Shown: positions 31,981 to 45,549, counted from the first letter of the stretch. The stretch is 64,000 nt of DNA from Syncephalastrum monosporum B8922 (GCA_000697355.1 JNEN01000814.1:1-64000); one strand, 5' to 3'. Numbers and translations are program-made. Notes: generated by a model from the sequence alone, not told the origin.

Positions 31981-34900
31981 ATGGCAAGTCGGGTGGACAA
32001 CAATGCGACGGTGATTGATGTCGGCTCAGTGCCATCGACGACACTCGACCAAGGGCATGAGACAGAGAACAATGCACCGACGCTCACAGGCAACTTACAC
32101 GGTCAATCGCCCAAGGTAGACGAGTATCGGAATATGATCCGCCACATTCTGAGCAAGCTCCACAAACGGAAGCGACCGCCTACAGCACTCACCCTCCTCG
32201 CAGAACAATGCTCATCCATCCATGTCTCAATTGACTTTGACAATGACGACTGCATTGATCTCTTAGTCCAGCTCAGAACGGCTCTTATTTTTGGTTTGAA
32301 GGGCGGTTTTACCATTGATATCTTGACACACGGGTAAATAATCATTATTGAATGCATGAGTAGCTCAGCTACACGACCTTCATTTTTGTTGTCCTCACAC
32401 TCACATCTACATTCACGCTGTCTCTCCAAGTGAACGCGGCGCCTCTCCCATGCAATCCTATCCAAACTCACCTCTCGCCTCGCCTTTGAGCTTCAGCCAA
32501 CCGCCGAAACATAACGATGAACCGGCGACGCAAACCACCTTTGAACGAATCCTCACCACTCTCAATGACCTTGTCCTGAACGACAGTCGCTTCAAGACGG
32601 CCAACCCGAAACCCACCAAGCCATCCTATGCCCTACAGTCACTCCTTGTCGACAATGCGCTGGTGCTTGCCGAGCTCTGCTTTACTACTGCTCAGCTGTG
32701 CTCACTCGCAACCATCATGCTGCCGGCCTTCGATTCTTTTCCGGAAGGATCGCTTCAAGCCAAGCTGCTTTCCTTCTACATCGATACCCTCATTCCCAAG
32801 CTGAAGAACGCAAAGCCCACGGCATCGCCTGCACGTGCTTCGTTTTCTTTTTCTCAAGGCAAGTTCATTCCTAATAAACGTGCTCAACGTCTCGTCTTTT
32901 AATCCAATAATTGTCATCTGCATCTTTGTTTAAATTACAACATTATGCATATACTATAGATCCCGCTCCCCGTCCAAATGAAGCACCTGCCATCAATATC
33001 CAGACGCCTGACCAAGATAATGATACTCAACAACGAGATGGTCTTACCATCAATACCCATCTCTCTGTCGCGTCTTCATCGCGCTCCCCACGTTCACCAC
33101 GTTCACCCACCAGTCCACGTACCTCTGCCGCCGCGAATCACGATATCCTCCAAACACGTGCCCTCTTTAGCCCTCTCCTGTATTTCATGATCCAATACCT
33201 CGATCCGTACCTATCCAGCAATGTTGATATTCCGGAAGGTCTTTCTTATACCATCGCACGCAAGGCCCATTCCATCTACAGCTTCCACCGCGGTCTTAAA
33301 TACATTATACAGGAGAAACCAGACATTTATCTCGACTTGCTCGACGTCATCTCGTACGGCTCGCCCGAAACAAAGTTCCGCGCCTGTCAAATCTTGTTTA
33401 CCTACTACCACGTCAGCACAGGTCACGTCGTCGTCGCTGAAGCCTTGCCTACCCTCGGATACCTGGAAGAGTTCGAAGCATTGGACCGAGCGCGCCACGA
33501 CCAAGAATTTGAGCAAGAACGCCAGCACCGTCAGCGACAGCAGACAGACCCCACATTTTTGGAAACCATGATGGGCTCCAATCCACCCGTTAACAACAAT
33601 CGACGCTACCGAAACAGCGGCCAAGTGCAACGCATCAATTCAGAGGACTCCACAGACGAAGACACCGTCGACGTCGACCAGCACGTCTGGTATCCACATC
33701 TCTTTCCAGACCAAAACCACAATCAGGCGGACGAGCTTGTTATTCAGGTCCAGCGACTGTCTACCGGCGTACAGGCATTCAATGCGGTCGTGCATGATGA
33801 TATGAACGGCGCGTACTGCAAAGAGTGTTTCAAAATTCTCAAGGGTTATGGCCTGCGCTGTTATCACTGCAAATGCAGCGTCCATTACACCTGTATGGCT
33901 AACAATGATCTTGACATCATGCTCTATGTCAAGCAGGGGGGTATCCAAAAGGTCGTCAGTCCTCAGTTCTGCCATGTCGTCCGCCATGATCGCTTCGACG
34001 TCGAATCCAACCCTGGCCTGCGCATGGCTCATTTTCCTCCCTATCTCAGCCTTCGCGGCCACGAGTTTAGCCTCGTCAACCTCTATACCTTGATGCTCTG
34101 TGCTTCCTGTCGCTTACCGCTTTGGGGTATCTGCCAGCAAGGTTACCGATGCACGACCTGTAATCGTTTTGTCCATCCCGAGTGCTTAGCCGCAGCCGAA
34201 CGCGAGCATGGATTCAGCCACGCACTGTCCACCATCCAGGACTGCCAACCCTACAAGCCCCTCCTCGAAGTAGATACCAAAATTGAATTGGCCGCGCTCT
34301 GCCGTGAATTGGCCGCTTTCTATGGCGATTTAATCTCGCTGGACGTGAACGACCTGAAAGAGCGTACTTACGAGGAAGTCTCCACCATGCTCAATGTCTT
34401 GCTCATTCAGGAACGCATCTTGCACTGCGGTATTTCGGCAGGGTGTCTTCTCATCGATACCGATACGGACGACCCGCTTCACACCTCTCAACCTTCAAGC
34501 ACATCTAGCAGCGGCTCGGCGCGCTCGCCCACACCGAGCATATGCCCCTTCATTCAACAAGCTATTGACGCCTGCTCACAAGTGCTCCAAGACCGCCATA
34601 GCCAGCAATCCCCTCTTCTCGCTGAATTCTATCGGACCCGCGAGCCCAGTGGCGACGACTATTTGCTCAGCAAGGAAGAGTACCTCTCCCATATGGCTGG
34701 TCTAATGAAGGCACTCTCTACTACCTATGACACACCCTCAGGAAACGTGCAGCAGGCATCCGATACACGCGGCTTCTTGCGTGTCGAATCGGCTCCCATG
34801 CGTGACCTCGATGATGGCGACGATATTCCTAATGAATCCCTTGACAAAGGCACATGTCTCGCGTGGCTAAAATCCCACCTGCGGCTGCGGAGCCACACCG

Positions 34901-37900
34901 TCGCCGAAATCATCCTGCAGCAAATGCGCAACATTGGCTTACTCGAACGCGAAAATGCGTCGCCCATATTAACGCGAGCCGACCCAGACACACCTTGCGT
35001 CTTTGTCGTGCCCTACGCGATTGATGCCACCCCGGCAGTCGAGTCTCTCATCAACGCAATTGATTCATGCCTGAATGATATCAACATTACGTTGAACGAG
35101 TGCGGCATGCTTCTCCTTGTCCGCCGCTGCTGGCCTGACCCTTTCATGTCGCGCTACACCACCGAGCGTTTGTTCTACTGCATTTTTAACTGGATTTTCC
35201 TGGAAGACGAGAAGCTCTCGCAGCTCCATGCGGAGTACACCGCCAACAGGTCGCAGTTACCAGGTGTCAAGCAAAACCGGTGGGCCCAGGCCGCCCAGGC
35301 CGCGCTTCTCTCCCGATTCAAGGGCAGCGGTCACGATCGCAGCCGTCAGAGCATCACTTTTGCCAATGCAGCAGGCATGAGCAGTGGTGCGGGCAGCGTC
35401 TATGTCACCACCCGCGGTGCGCTCCGTGATCGATATATTATCCGATGGATGGCCACCATGCACGAGATCGATCCAACCGCATACGCCAATATCCTCTTCG
35501 ATACAATTACACGTATCGTCGAGGGAAAGCGTGAGGAGTGTGTTTTCGGTGACTGGATTGAACCGCAGGATCAAAAGGTACAATCATTAAACCAGGAACA
35601 TCGTACTCACAATGAACGGTAGCGAGCGACTATTCAGCGCTTTGAAGAGATTGTGGGCTACATTCTCAAGGTCAAATCCTACGGGCTGGCTTTCACCGCG
35701 CTTGATACGATCCTGCAGCGATGCTTCGACAAGGCCTTTGACGAGTTTCAAGAGCACGGTCTTCTTAACGTAGGTTGATTTCGTTCCACTACAGCATCTC
35801 ATTCCAGAAATCTAGGCAAAGGAGCCGGCAGATATCCGCAACTTACATAAACTCTGCTCAACCAAGACGACCGTGCCAAAGACGTCCACCACCTCGACTG
35901 CGGTGGATCCCGCGCATGCTTTCGATGTCATTACTGCCCTCTTTGCTGAGGGCGACTGCGATAGTCTGAACCGTGGTGTGCGGTGGCTCTCGCTTGTCAT
36001 GCACGCGGGGTAAGCACGATGTTGTGGCACGTTCCATGGCTCATACACTTTTATTTAGCACGGGCGTGCCTTCCAACTCACTGGCTAAGCTTGCACGTCT
36101 CTTGGTGGAAGCTCAAGCGTCTATCCGGATAACCGCCGAATTCCTAAAGCTCGTCTGGTTCCAGACCGTCAATATCCTCAACGTCACCACCTCGCGCGCC
36201 ATCATTATCGACGTTATTGGTTATCTTAACGAGACTGCCCTAGATTCGCTACGAGCCAAGAATGACATTCAGGATTTGTCCCCAGAACGCCTGGCGAGGT
36301 AAATGAATACACAGAGATTCACTTCACTTGTTGACTTTGTATACAGTGCACAGATGCTCATTCGTTATTCGGCCGCGCTCGCCTGCTTTGCCTATAACTG
36401 CCCGCTGAGCAATATCACCGAGCTGGATATTGTCCCCTATTTTGGCGATCATGTTGCTCAGCTCTCGTAAGCCTTATAATCTTGCATTGTATTCATGGCT
36501 CACTTTTTCATGTAGGCACAACAAAAGATCCTCATTACATTCGGACAATGCAGCATCACTCCAAGTCGACGAAAATACACCAATAATCAGGAACATGCTG
36601 ATATACCTCGAGCTCGACCAACTCAACATGCGTGCGCCCGTCCTGAAAATGTTTTATGCCTTGGTACACTGGGGATTTGGCATCAATAACAAATCCGACT
36701 TTGTTGAAAAGTGCATGCCGTCTCTCATCTCCGCGTAAGATTAAGCAAATCCCTTTAACCCATTCTATGGCTGATCCAGGAAGGTTCTTCTAGGATTTGG
36801 GAGATGCTGCCGCCCTCCAATGACGATATGAGTGATATCTCGCTCAGTTTACTCATGAAGCTCATGAGCACCGACGTGCAGTATTTCCATTCGTGCGTGT
36901 TTAAGATTTTCGAGAGTGAAAATTGGGAAGTCCGGTATCAGGGCCTGGATAATCTCTATGGCCTCTTTACAAAGATGGACGTCGCTTTCCAGACCAAGTG
37001 GCTTCCCATGCTATCCCACCTCGGACCTGTATTTAGCTACTTTGTGGGCTGCCTATGGGACAAAGAGGTATGACATTATTCTAGGATATGCGACAGTTGA
37101 TTGATCTCTCTGCAGGAATACGTCCGTACCAAAGCCTTTGCCCTCATTCGCTCCTTTGGCACGCTTCACCTTCGTTCCGCATTCAGATGCTGGGAAGCCT
37201 ATTTTTTGACAGCTAGCGATGGTCAGCGCATGGCTGTCCTGAAACTCATGATCCAGCTCAGCGCGTTATTCCCCGCCTGGCAAGTTATCCAATGGGAATC
37301 GCTCCTCGAGCCGATCGAGTCTAAGCAGCATGAATCAGCCGAGACCTACTCGGTTGACATCCTCGAGGAACTTACGCGGGATCATCCAAAGGCAACTGAT
37401 GAGCGTAGTCCGGCCGAGATAGCTCATGCACTTGAAATCGAAAATGTTCGCGTCTTGATGATAACTCTCGCCATGCAGATGCTTAGCAACCATCTCAGCG
37501 TCGATTCGATCCAGATCTCTCGTCTAAAGTACGCTCTCGTACATCTTATGGGATTCCAGGACTGTTCGCGCTTTAACTCGTCCGGAGAGTGGGTCGTCAC
37601 CTTCGGTAACCTCGCCTATGACCCGCGTGACCCAGCCCAAAACTCGGTCATGATGGCCTGCTCGCGTAGCCTTAAAAAGGTCATGGACAGCTTTGCCCCG
37701 CTCCCGGCCGAGACCGTCGCATCCATGGCGTCCGATGTACTCGAACGCAATCGGCTTGAGCTCGCCGAGAACAGCAGTCCCGGGGTGCATTTCATTGATG
37801 TTGTCCTCCAACTCTTCAATTCCAATGTGGACGTCAGTCGCATGAGTCATATGGTTCTCAGAACGTGGCTCGAGGTCGTATTGGTCATGGTATACAAGGT

Positions 37901-40216
37901 AACTGATGCATTTTATATGTAGCTGGTAATTCCAACAGATTTTTATAGCACAACATATTAGAACGGGAATATGAGCATAGCATCGTAAACTGCATGAAAC
38001 AGATTATTGAGCTGCTCACGAAGGAAATCAGTGAAGAAAACAAGCTTCTCATCCTAGAGATATTGAAGTGTTTGCTGCGCCGTTCGGACCACTTGACGGC
38101 AATGGTTTTGTCTAAGCAGATCATGGCCCTCGGCAAGCTCATGACTAAGCTCGGTTCTCGCATGTCTGAGCCGGTATTCCTAAAGGCCAAGGAATTCTTG
38201 AAGAGCGCCTTCCTGCGGTTCGCTGTCGCCGGTCTGTTCGTTTTAATGTTCAAGGTAAGTTAGAAAAGTATGTGCTCTGCAAGCTCTAACTAGTCTGATA
38301 GAATCAAACTGTGTCTGATGTGAATAACCACGAAGTCGATCTCTTTTTCGTCCTGCGTATCGTCATTGACCCCGAGGATCTCGTACCCGACGAGGACATG
38401 CAAGAAGTCATTTATCTCCGCGATCAGCCGGTACGCGACGTCCTTGACAAACTTATGAAGCAGCAAATGGAGAAACACGCGTTTTCTACTGTGCTTTTTA
38501 ACATGTGTCGCTACGTCGAGACCGTTCATTCCCATCCCTATGCAGAAGGCATCCTTAGTGGTAAGTATATCATTAAATATCCAGTCAGTTCGTAAACTAA
38601 ACGCTACAACAGACTTTGCCCTATTCCTGAATGGACTGTGCAAACACACCGCCAATTGGCGCCGCTCCGAATGGGATATCAACCCCGTCTTCACAATGGC
38701 GGCCATCCTCATGAAGGAACACCCGTATCACTTCTCGGTAAGCGCTAACATTTTCTTCTGAAATAACCTCTCTCATACCTGTCTCTAGATCCTTTTGCCC
38801 CAAATACAAGTCTTGCTCAAGTATGGACTACAGCATTGTACAATTCAACCCGAGAGTATCGTTAAGCTTCTCGCCTCCTTTGCTTCGCTGAAACATATTC
38901 CTGGCATCCCTCCAGAGAACGTCTTTGTCGAGTCCGTCATTGAAGAAGTCAAGATTGGGCTGACTTCACGACAGAGACTGCATAAGGACACTCTACTAGT
39001 ATTACTTCAGGTATAGCAACCTCACCATCGTGCGACAATAAGCTGACGTGTGTTCTAGCTACTTTTCTGGGACAGCCGGTCTGAATATGCAGAATGGTTC
39101 AACAACACAGAAAAGACCCTTCCGGGTGATAATCTGTATGGCCATTCATTCGCACGCTACTTTGAGCACAAGCACCTCTCTCTCATCGATCCGCTTGTCC
39201 ACTATCTGAAGACACCGCCCCTGTCCCAGCAATATACCAAGAAAGATTTCAAAACATGTCAGACAGTGGCCGAGCTACTCGTGACCATGTGTCTCGAGAA
39301 TGAGCACCATCTTTCCCGTATCCTCGGACTCCAAAAGGTAAGCACAAAGAGCTCCACAAAGGGGATACTCATGCATCCTAGTTGGACGAGCCAAGGCACT
39401 GTCTTCGCTTCCTCAGTTGGTTCCTCCTGTCCGCCCTCCGTGAGAATCGTAGCAACCTCTGCCACCCTTTGCTCGCATGGGGAGACGTTGTCACCGACAT
39501 CTTGCTTCAGACGTTCAACACTTTGCCGATCGACTTTGAAAACCCGGACGTTAGCTTTTCTTACAGCGCCTCGGGTGAATCTCTCCTCCATGCATTTTTG
39601 ATCCTCAAGGCTTGGACTCTTATCACCAAATCGGAAAACAAGCTACCGCCGTCATTCTGGATGTCGCTCTGGCCTGCCTTGCGCCGGCTTCTGACACGGA
39701 TCCAACCAAGCACGTTGATCGTGGTATGTTGCTAACACCACCTTCTTCTTCTTCTTCCATACTTACTGTTTGTCGTGTATAGCCCGGCAATGTCGGTCTC
39801 TCAGTCTGGAACCTCTTTTTGTCGCTCCTACAGTTTTTATTCTGCTGCCGCTCGCCCATTGTCCTTGTGAATGCGTATGAATGGATGAGCTCTCTTGATA
39901 GTCTATTGGATCAGGTACAATACAAATTCATACTGTTTCTTGTCCTATGCTAAACGTATCATAGGTGGCCTCCACATTTTCTGACATACAAGACACAAGC
40001 GACGCGACGCAAGCCGCTTCGATGGAACAATTCCAAGAAGAAATCATGAACATTCGAAGAATGTTCACTGTGCCGCCTGTTGAGGTGCCCCAGACTATCC
40101 TCATCGATCAACTCCTGCTCGAACTCCGTGATATCATGCGACTCCAGGCTGAAAGCGTCATGTTCCAGGCAAATACTCGGACTTACACAACACCCACCAT
40201 TTATCCCGGTGTCTAG
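31981..40216 (+). CDS. Very large helical-repeat protein with C1-like Cys-rich region (UNC80-like?)
   Basis: About 20 exons joined by short introns encode over 2,000 residues. After an Arg/Ser/Pro-rich linker (33067-33120) come helical segments (AHSIYSFHRGLKYIIQEKPD, ETKFRACQILFTYYHVS). Then two cysteine-rich clusters follow: YCKECFK...CYHCKCSVHYTC (about 33810-33895) and CASCRLPLWGICQQGYRCTTC...HPEC (about 34100-34190), the second a good C1-type pattern. The rest is long helical repeat with YEWMSSLDSLLDQ near the end. The intron at 32859-32959 is GC-AG and keeps frame. Fungal proteins of this size and layout are annotated as UNC80-type, the scaffold of NALCN-like channels (Cch1 in fungi); this is a memory-based guess. 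HEAT-type morphogenesis scaffolds (Mor2/Tao3) are the alternative. Confidence 0.55.
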
Positions 40217-40735
40217 ATTGACCTAGTGGGAACACGCGTTAAGAAGTAGCAGTTCAATTCCCTAAATAGATACTCCTTTATATTTCTCCTTTGTACATAT
40301 TCATTTGAGCGCTATTACCGTTGTCATATTTAGGTCGGTTATAAGACTGTTTTCAACTATCCTTATCTTATGCAATTCCGGTACTCAGGTACTCGTCACA
40401 TAGGCACAGATCGATTATGCATACCATTAGCGAGCCATAGTGACGTAGAATATACATGTTCAACCGATCCTGACCAGATTAACGATACCAAAACTGCACT
40501 AGGTTTGCTCACTACGTGAGAATGCTGCCTTGAGCAGCTTGTATGGTTCTTAACTGGCTGTAGCATATTGTCACAGTAGCCAGAACCAGGCGTAAATGGT
40601 TGCGCGTGCAATCAAATTAGAGCTCACGGTGCAAGAAATCAAAAAATATAAGAGCTGGGTAAAAGGTGTGACATGGTGTTATAATGTAATGCGTATGAAT
40701 TCCACAGAAAACAAAAGGATCGTGATATACTTTTT
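40217..40735. other. Intergenic between convergent genes
   Basis: 3' flanks of the large plus-strand gene and of glycogen synthase. No coding or RNA gene recognised. Confidence 0.5.
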
Positions 40736-43263
40736 TCAATGCTGTCGTTTGTTCTTGTCTTCGAGCGTGAGCTTGTTCAGGGTCGCGATGTCGCCCTCAC
40801 GCAGCAATTCTTCTTCCCGTGATGCCTGGCGAGGGCGACTCATGGCGGGGAACTCCTTGAACCGGATCGGCGGCTTGTCATCCTCCTCATCATCTTCTTC
40901 ACCGAAATAGCCGTTGCTCATCTGATGGCGGAAGCGTGGGCTCGCCGGAGCAGAAAGCGGTTTGGGGATTTTCATTTGGATTGGGCCCATCAAGTCCTCC
41001 TCTTCCTCGTCGTCATCCATGAAGGAGTCGGGATATATGCGACGCAGCGCGAGCTGACGAGCCTTCATATATTCCAGGCCCATGCGCTTCCAGTCCAAAA
41101 GGTCAGACAAGCGCTCGGTACGGTTGCGCTGGTTAATGCGCTGACGTCGCGTCTTTTGGCAGAACCGGAACATAAAATCGCCCAGCTGCTGAATAGACTC
41201 TTCCACGGATTTCATGCGGCGATCCACAATATAAATACCGTAGTCCTCGCAGTTTTCAATGTTCTCGTCCATGAAGCAGCCAAAACCAGACAGACTGAAC
41301 ACCCATAAATTAAGAGTGAGTTATGCAAGACCAACGCAGGACCACCGTGTTCTGACTTACTTTGTGGTCACGGACGGCACACCCATGACCGTACACTCCG
41401 CGGGTGTGTAACCCCATGGCTCATAATAGGACGGGAAAACGCCTAGATGACAACCGCGCACAAAGTCCTCATAATCAAGTCCCAAGAGCGGGTTATTGGC
41501 GTTCAAGAACTCGGGATGGAATATGATCTTGACGCGGTCCTCAGGTTTGTTGTACAGCTGAAGGCGGCGCAGATGACCGATAATAGGGTCCGTATTGTCA
41601 TCGACCATGTTGTGGGTCACGATCGGAGGCAATGTTTGTCGCTTGAGCGCAAACACGCGCCGCTTCAAAAGTACCTTGTCCTCTTCGGATAACCAATCTT
41701 GTGGGTTGAGATCTTCGCCCCTTGATAAAGCCCCACACATATGAGTCCTTGTGTAACACAAAAATCGCATCATTGGTTTTACCGCAGTGCACGTTCGTAA
41801 ATTTGTCGGCCAATGCGGTCCTGAACGTCATTGACCGTCTCGCGCAGTTGCTTTGTCACCGCCTGACCCTTGAGCGCCTCCACGTTGAAAGAGTGAGTGG
41901 AGGCAGGCATCACGAGGAAAGCCACGACGGTTGTGTTGGACCGTGCTGCCTTTAGCCGCTCGTTGAGTCCTATGAGTTAACATGGTGAGTAAAGCTTAGG
42001 ATAGAGAGGGCATATACATACTTCCTAGAGATTCAACCAGCATATCGACACCCTTGTTGCGGTATTCGTAGCGGCCAGCCGTGAAAAAATACACGGTGTT
42101 GTCCAAATCAAAATCATAGTGACCATAGAAGTGACCGCGAACGAAGTCGTTGATCTTCTCCTTGTTCAGAGCGTGTTTGTTTTGGAACTCGTGCATGGCA
42201 GAAAATTTGACGACGTTCAGTCCATTGGGGAGCACACCATCTGACATTGACGACCAATACGACGTGAGAATGCAAAAATCCAGAACGAGAACAGGAACTG
42301 ACCTGGCTTGCGGCCGAGCAAATGCTCGCTCTCATAGGCCGTGATGTGACTTACCGTCGTAAAGACGTCGGCGCAGTGGGCAGCCGCACGCTCAATACAG
42401 TAACGGTGGTATATGCCTCGATCGCCGGCCTCAACGTCGACGTTGAAATTGCGTAAATTATTATAAAAATCAACGGAGCCGGCGCACAGGTAGCGACCCA
42501 ACAAGGTAGCGTGGGTAGTAAAGATGGTGGTCACGTCGAGATGCCGATTCTTGCATAGTGGGATGGCCACGCCGGCTAACCATTCATGGAAATGCACAAT
42601 CACAGCAGGTTTTTTGGCCATCGCCGATGATACGGCATGCTCGTCACCACGAAGCTAACCGTGATAGAGATACACATATACACACGTGAGTCAAAATACG
42701 GATTACGACACATGCACGTTTATATCCCCAGATTCTTTACCTTGGAAGACAGCTCGCCGAGAAACCAGGCGACCAAATAGCCAAACAAGATAGCATTGTT
42801 TGTCTCGTGATCATGGGCAGGACTCGGAATCCCCGATGTGCGCCAGAGTTCACCCTTCCAGTCATCAGCGAACTTGTCAACGCTGCTGACATCGAATAAG
42901 AGCACATAAGGAGCGCCCTCGACGAGCCATCGGCCAAAGAGAAGCCGGACCCCTTGCGCTTCCATGCCGTCCAGGATTTCTTGAATGGGACCTCCTGGCG
43001 GCTTGACAGCCTCAACCTCCATGGTGGATCCGTGGGTCAAAGGTCCGATAAGACAGTAGCGCTCACCAAACTCATGAACGGTCACCGGTACTTTGGTCTT
43101 GATGACGGTGTAAATACCTCCAACTGAAAGAGTTTTGGACAGATTACGTGTGTGTGCGTATTAGAGAAGGTGTAATAACAACAGCCTGAGTTGGCTTACC
43201 TTTGTTGGCAACCTCCCAAGCAACCTCGAATAAGAGTGGGTTATAGACGTCTCGCTGCGACAT
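40736..43263 (-). CDS. GSY1: Glycogen [starch] synthase (GT3 family)
   Basis: Transfers glucose from UDP-glucose to glycogen. The N-terminus [20 protein letters not shown] continues after an intron into [10 protein letters not shown]. Other blocks are [107 protein letters not shown] and the donor-binding loop [18 protein letters not shown] with the two conserved glutamates. The C-terminus has the Arg-rich allosteric helix ([19 protein letters not shown], glucose-6-phosphate site) and a Ser-rich tail ([13 protein letters not shown]) with likely regulatory phosphosites. Seven or so short introns. Length is about 700 residues, as in yeast Gsy1/2. Confidence 0.95.
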
Positions 43264-43619
43264 GATAAAGAAAAAAGTAAAGGTACAGAAAGGAAGAGGA
43301 AGAGGAAGATGGTAGAAGAAACGGGCTTTGGTTGGGAAATTTATAAAGGACGAGTTGGATCGTTTATCGCGTAGGGATCCGGACTTTTCTAGGCGTGTGT
43401 AACCGTCGTCCCAACGCACAGAGCTCCATCTCTCACGCTCAATCCAACTACAATCGAAGCAGGGTCGCACACCTTGTTATGTTGGGGATCTTGAATTTTT
43501 TCTTCCGTTATTTATTAGGATACCAAGGGTCGAATCATGGAATGGCTGGCGCAGGAAAAAAAAAAGGAGGGGGTATTTTCGGTTTTTCTTTTTTTTTTGT
43601 GGGATGTATCTGTATCTCG
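43264..43619. other. Glycogen synthase promoter region
   Basis: 356 bases between the Sec61 beta stop and the glycogen synthase start on the same strand. It holds poly-A/T tracts near 43557-43600. No site is assigned. Confidence 0.5.
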
Positions 43620-44273
43620 TTAAGCCCGTAAGAACTTGCCCACAATGTGCAGACCAAATACGGAAGCAATGAACGTCAAGGAAAGGACCAATACAACAAC
43701 AGGATCACTACATTTCCGATCCCCAAATGAATAATGATATGTTAGCACGCATATTCTCTCTCCTTTGGCACTTTTGCATCTTCTTTTCTTTTCTTTTTTT
43801 TTTTTTCCTTTTACCGAGCGCGGTAGAACTCGTTTTGTACACCTGTAGACGCCCGCCTCTTCCCAATCGAGCATCCAACCACTCACAGTTACATACATAC
43901 AACATACATGCACCCGCATGCTGTAATATGCACACACCACATACGTACACACACATAGACACATAGCCACGCAACAGAAAAATAGAGGAGCACTTACACT
44001 CGCAGGCCCGGGGAATCATCAGAGTAGATGCGCATCATGTTGGAGGTGCTGCCGCCTGGCATGGGTCCGCGAGCGGCATTGGCGTTAGAACGACCGGTCA
44101 CTCGTCTCCTGTAGATTGGATTCAAAACGCAATCAGAATGGTATGCGCGTACCGTCTACTAGTTCGTGTGTACCTGACAGTTCCTTTGGGGGTCGAAGAA
44201 TCAGCCTACAGTGCAGGGGATGACATTAGGTACATATAATACAGAACAAGAGTTGTCATCTGGATTGTACCAT
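43620..44273 (-). CDS. SEC61B: Sec61 beta subunit of the ER translocon
   Basis: Tail-anchored small subunit of the Sec61 channel. The spliced protein reads M + ADSSTPKGTVR, RRVTGRSNANAARGPMPGG, STSNMMRIYSDDSPGLR, then VDPVVVLVLSLTFIASVFGL and HIVGKFLRA. The Asp-Ser-Pro-Gly-Leu motif and single C-terminal transmembrane helix are diagnostic. The ATG (44271-44273) is cut off from the rest by a 65-nt intron (44206-44270). Exon 2 is only 32 bases (44174-44205). The last intron (43708-43997) is unusually long for this window (290 nt) and contains CACA/CATA-rich repeats and a T15-type tract. Confidence 0.93.
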
Positions 44274-44626
44274 CGTGTGTTGTATGTATGAATAAGTGGG
44301 GATTGAGCGGTGAGGAAGGCGCGCGCGTAAAAAACAAAATCCATGCTCCGCCTGCTTGTGAGTGTCAAAATAATCCACCAATCACAGCTTCACACCTTTT
44401 TGCTTTCTCTGGCGCTCACTCGTTGCCACCGTATCTTTTTTCGTGCCTGGCCCTCACACTTTATTTGTGTGTGCCTGTTTGCCCAATTCCCCTCCTCGTT
44501 CATTTTCTATTTCTCCTCCCTTTCTCTTGTTTTACAATACACAGTCCGGATTTATATTAGCCATGACCGGTTCTTACTCTTCATCTATGCGTATTTACGC
44601 TCTACATACATCTGTCATCTATTCTA
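44274..44626. other. Sec61 beta promoter / thioesterase 3' flank
   Basis: Pyrimidine-rich on the plus strand. Overlapping plus-strand frames (44288-44560, 44343-44654, 44443-44739) are rich in Leu/Phe/Ser/Pro from this composition and are not supported as genes. Confidence 0.5.
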
Positions 44627-45461
44627 TCACTTTCGCAGCTCATTCTCCGGATGACCGTACGCTTGCGCAACAAATTTGTTGTGTCGTCCGACTGCCACTG
44701 GAGATGGATCAGCACACGTATTTCTTACAATGTCTTTGACCCCACTAACCTAGGCGGTTGTCCGCTGTCAGCTGAACGCTGGTAAAAGCGAGCGTCTTGC
44801 CAAGTTTGTCGCATACACAGTCCTTTGCATAGCATTTATGTGTCAGTTCATGCGCAATCTAAGCACGCTTGTTCCTTCGTTACTTACGACAGAGACAACC
44901 TGGCCTTCCTTGGCACCCGAGATGTAACTGATGTTGATATCGGTGCTGACTCCGGTCGCATAGAGGCCCTTCGATGCCAGCGCCAGGGACCCTCCGATAT
45001 CCACCTGTCATTTGGATAAGATAGTCATGCATGTATATTCACTGGCGCTTACCACCGTAGCAAGGAGACCACCATGGACTGATTTTAAGCGGTTCTAACA
45101 AAAGATGTCAGCCACTCTTGCGTTGACCTCGTTGGCTGCACTAACCAGGTGCTGCTTTTCCACAGTAAACTCGGCTCGGACACGACCTTCTTCAGCGTTG
45201 ATTACGCGAAGCTGATAGCAAGATTTCAGTGGGTCGGAATGGTGGAACGACGATGGGGCTACTTACGCCCGGAAGTACGAGGGAATCGTAGCCACCCTCG
45301 GCTTGGAAGCTCTTCAATATGGTTAGCGTTACGCAATGAGTGTCCAAAAACGTCGTACCCGAAGGACGCGGTGGACCATTTGAGGTGATTGGAGTATACG
45401 TGAAGCGAACATGGTGTGGTGGAGAAAGAGTGTGTGTCTGCGTGTGGGATTGGGTGGGCAA
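44627..45461 (-). CDS. ACOT13-like hotdog-fold acyl-CoA thioesterase
   Basis: Hydrolyses acyl-CoA esters, probably mitochondrial by analogy with ACOT13. Exons read FLDTHCVTLTILKSFQAEGG, LRVINAEEGRVRAEFTVEKQ, LKSVHGGLLATVVDIGGSLA (HGG and Asp of the hotdog active site), STDINISYISGAKEGQVV, LGKTLAFTSVQLTADN and GRHNKFVAQAYGHPENELRK. The HGGxxATxxD and GKTLAFTSV patterns match ACOT13. Five short introns. The N-terminal Met at 45461 gives a His/Thr/Pro-rich leader and is uncertain. Stop TGA 44627-44629. Confidence 0.82.
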
Positions 45462-45549
45462 ATCGCTGTAGCCTTAATACGACGGACGGCTTTTAGATTA
45501 CCCGCTGACTGTAGCTTTCGTCAGTTGCTCGTGGAAATATTCTACACGA

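Noticed and set aside
33211..34062. Minus-strand frames of about 140 residues
   Set aside because: Antisense of the conserved Cys-rich exon of the giant gene.
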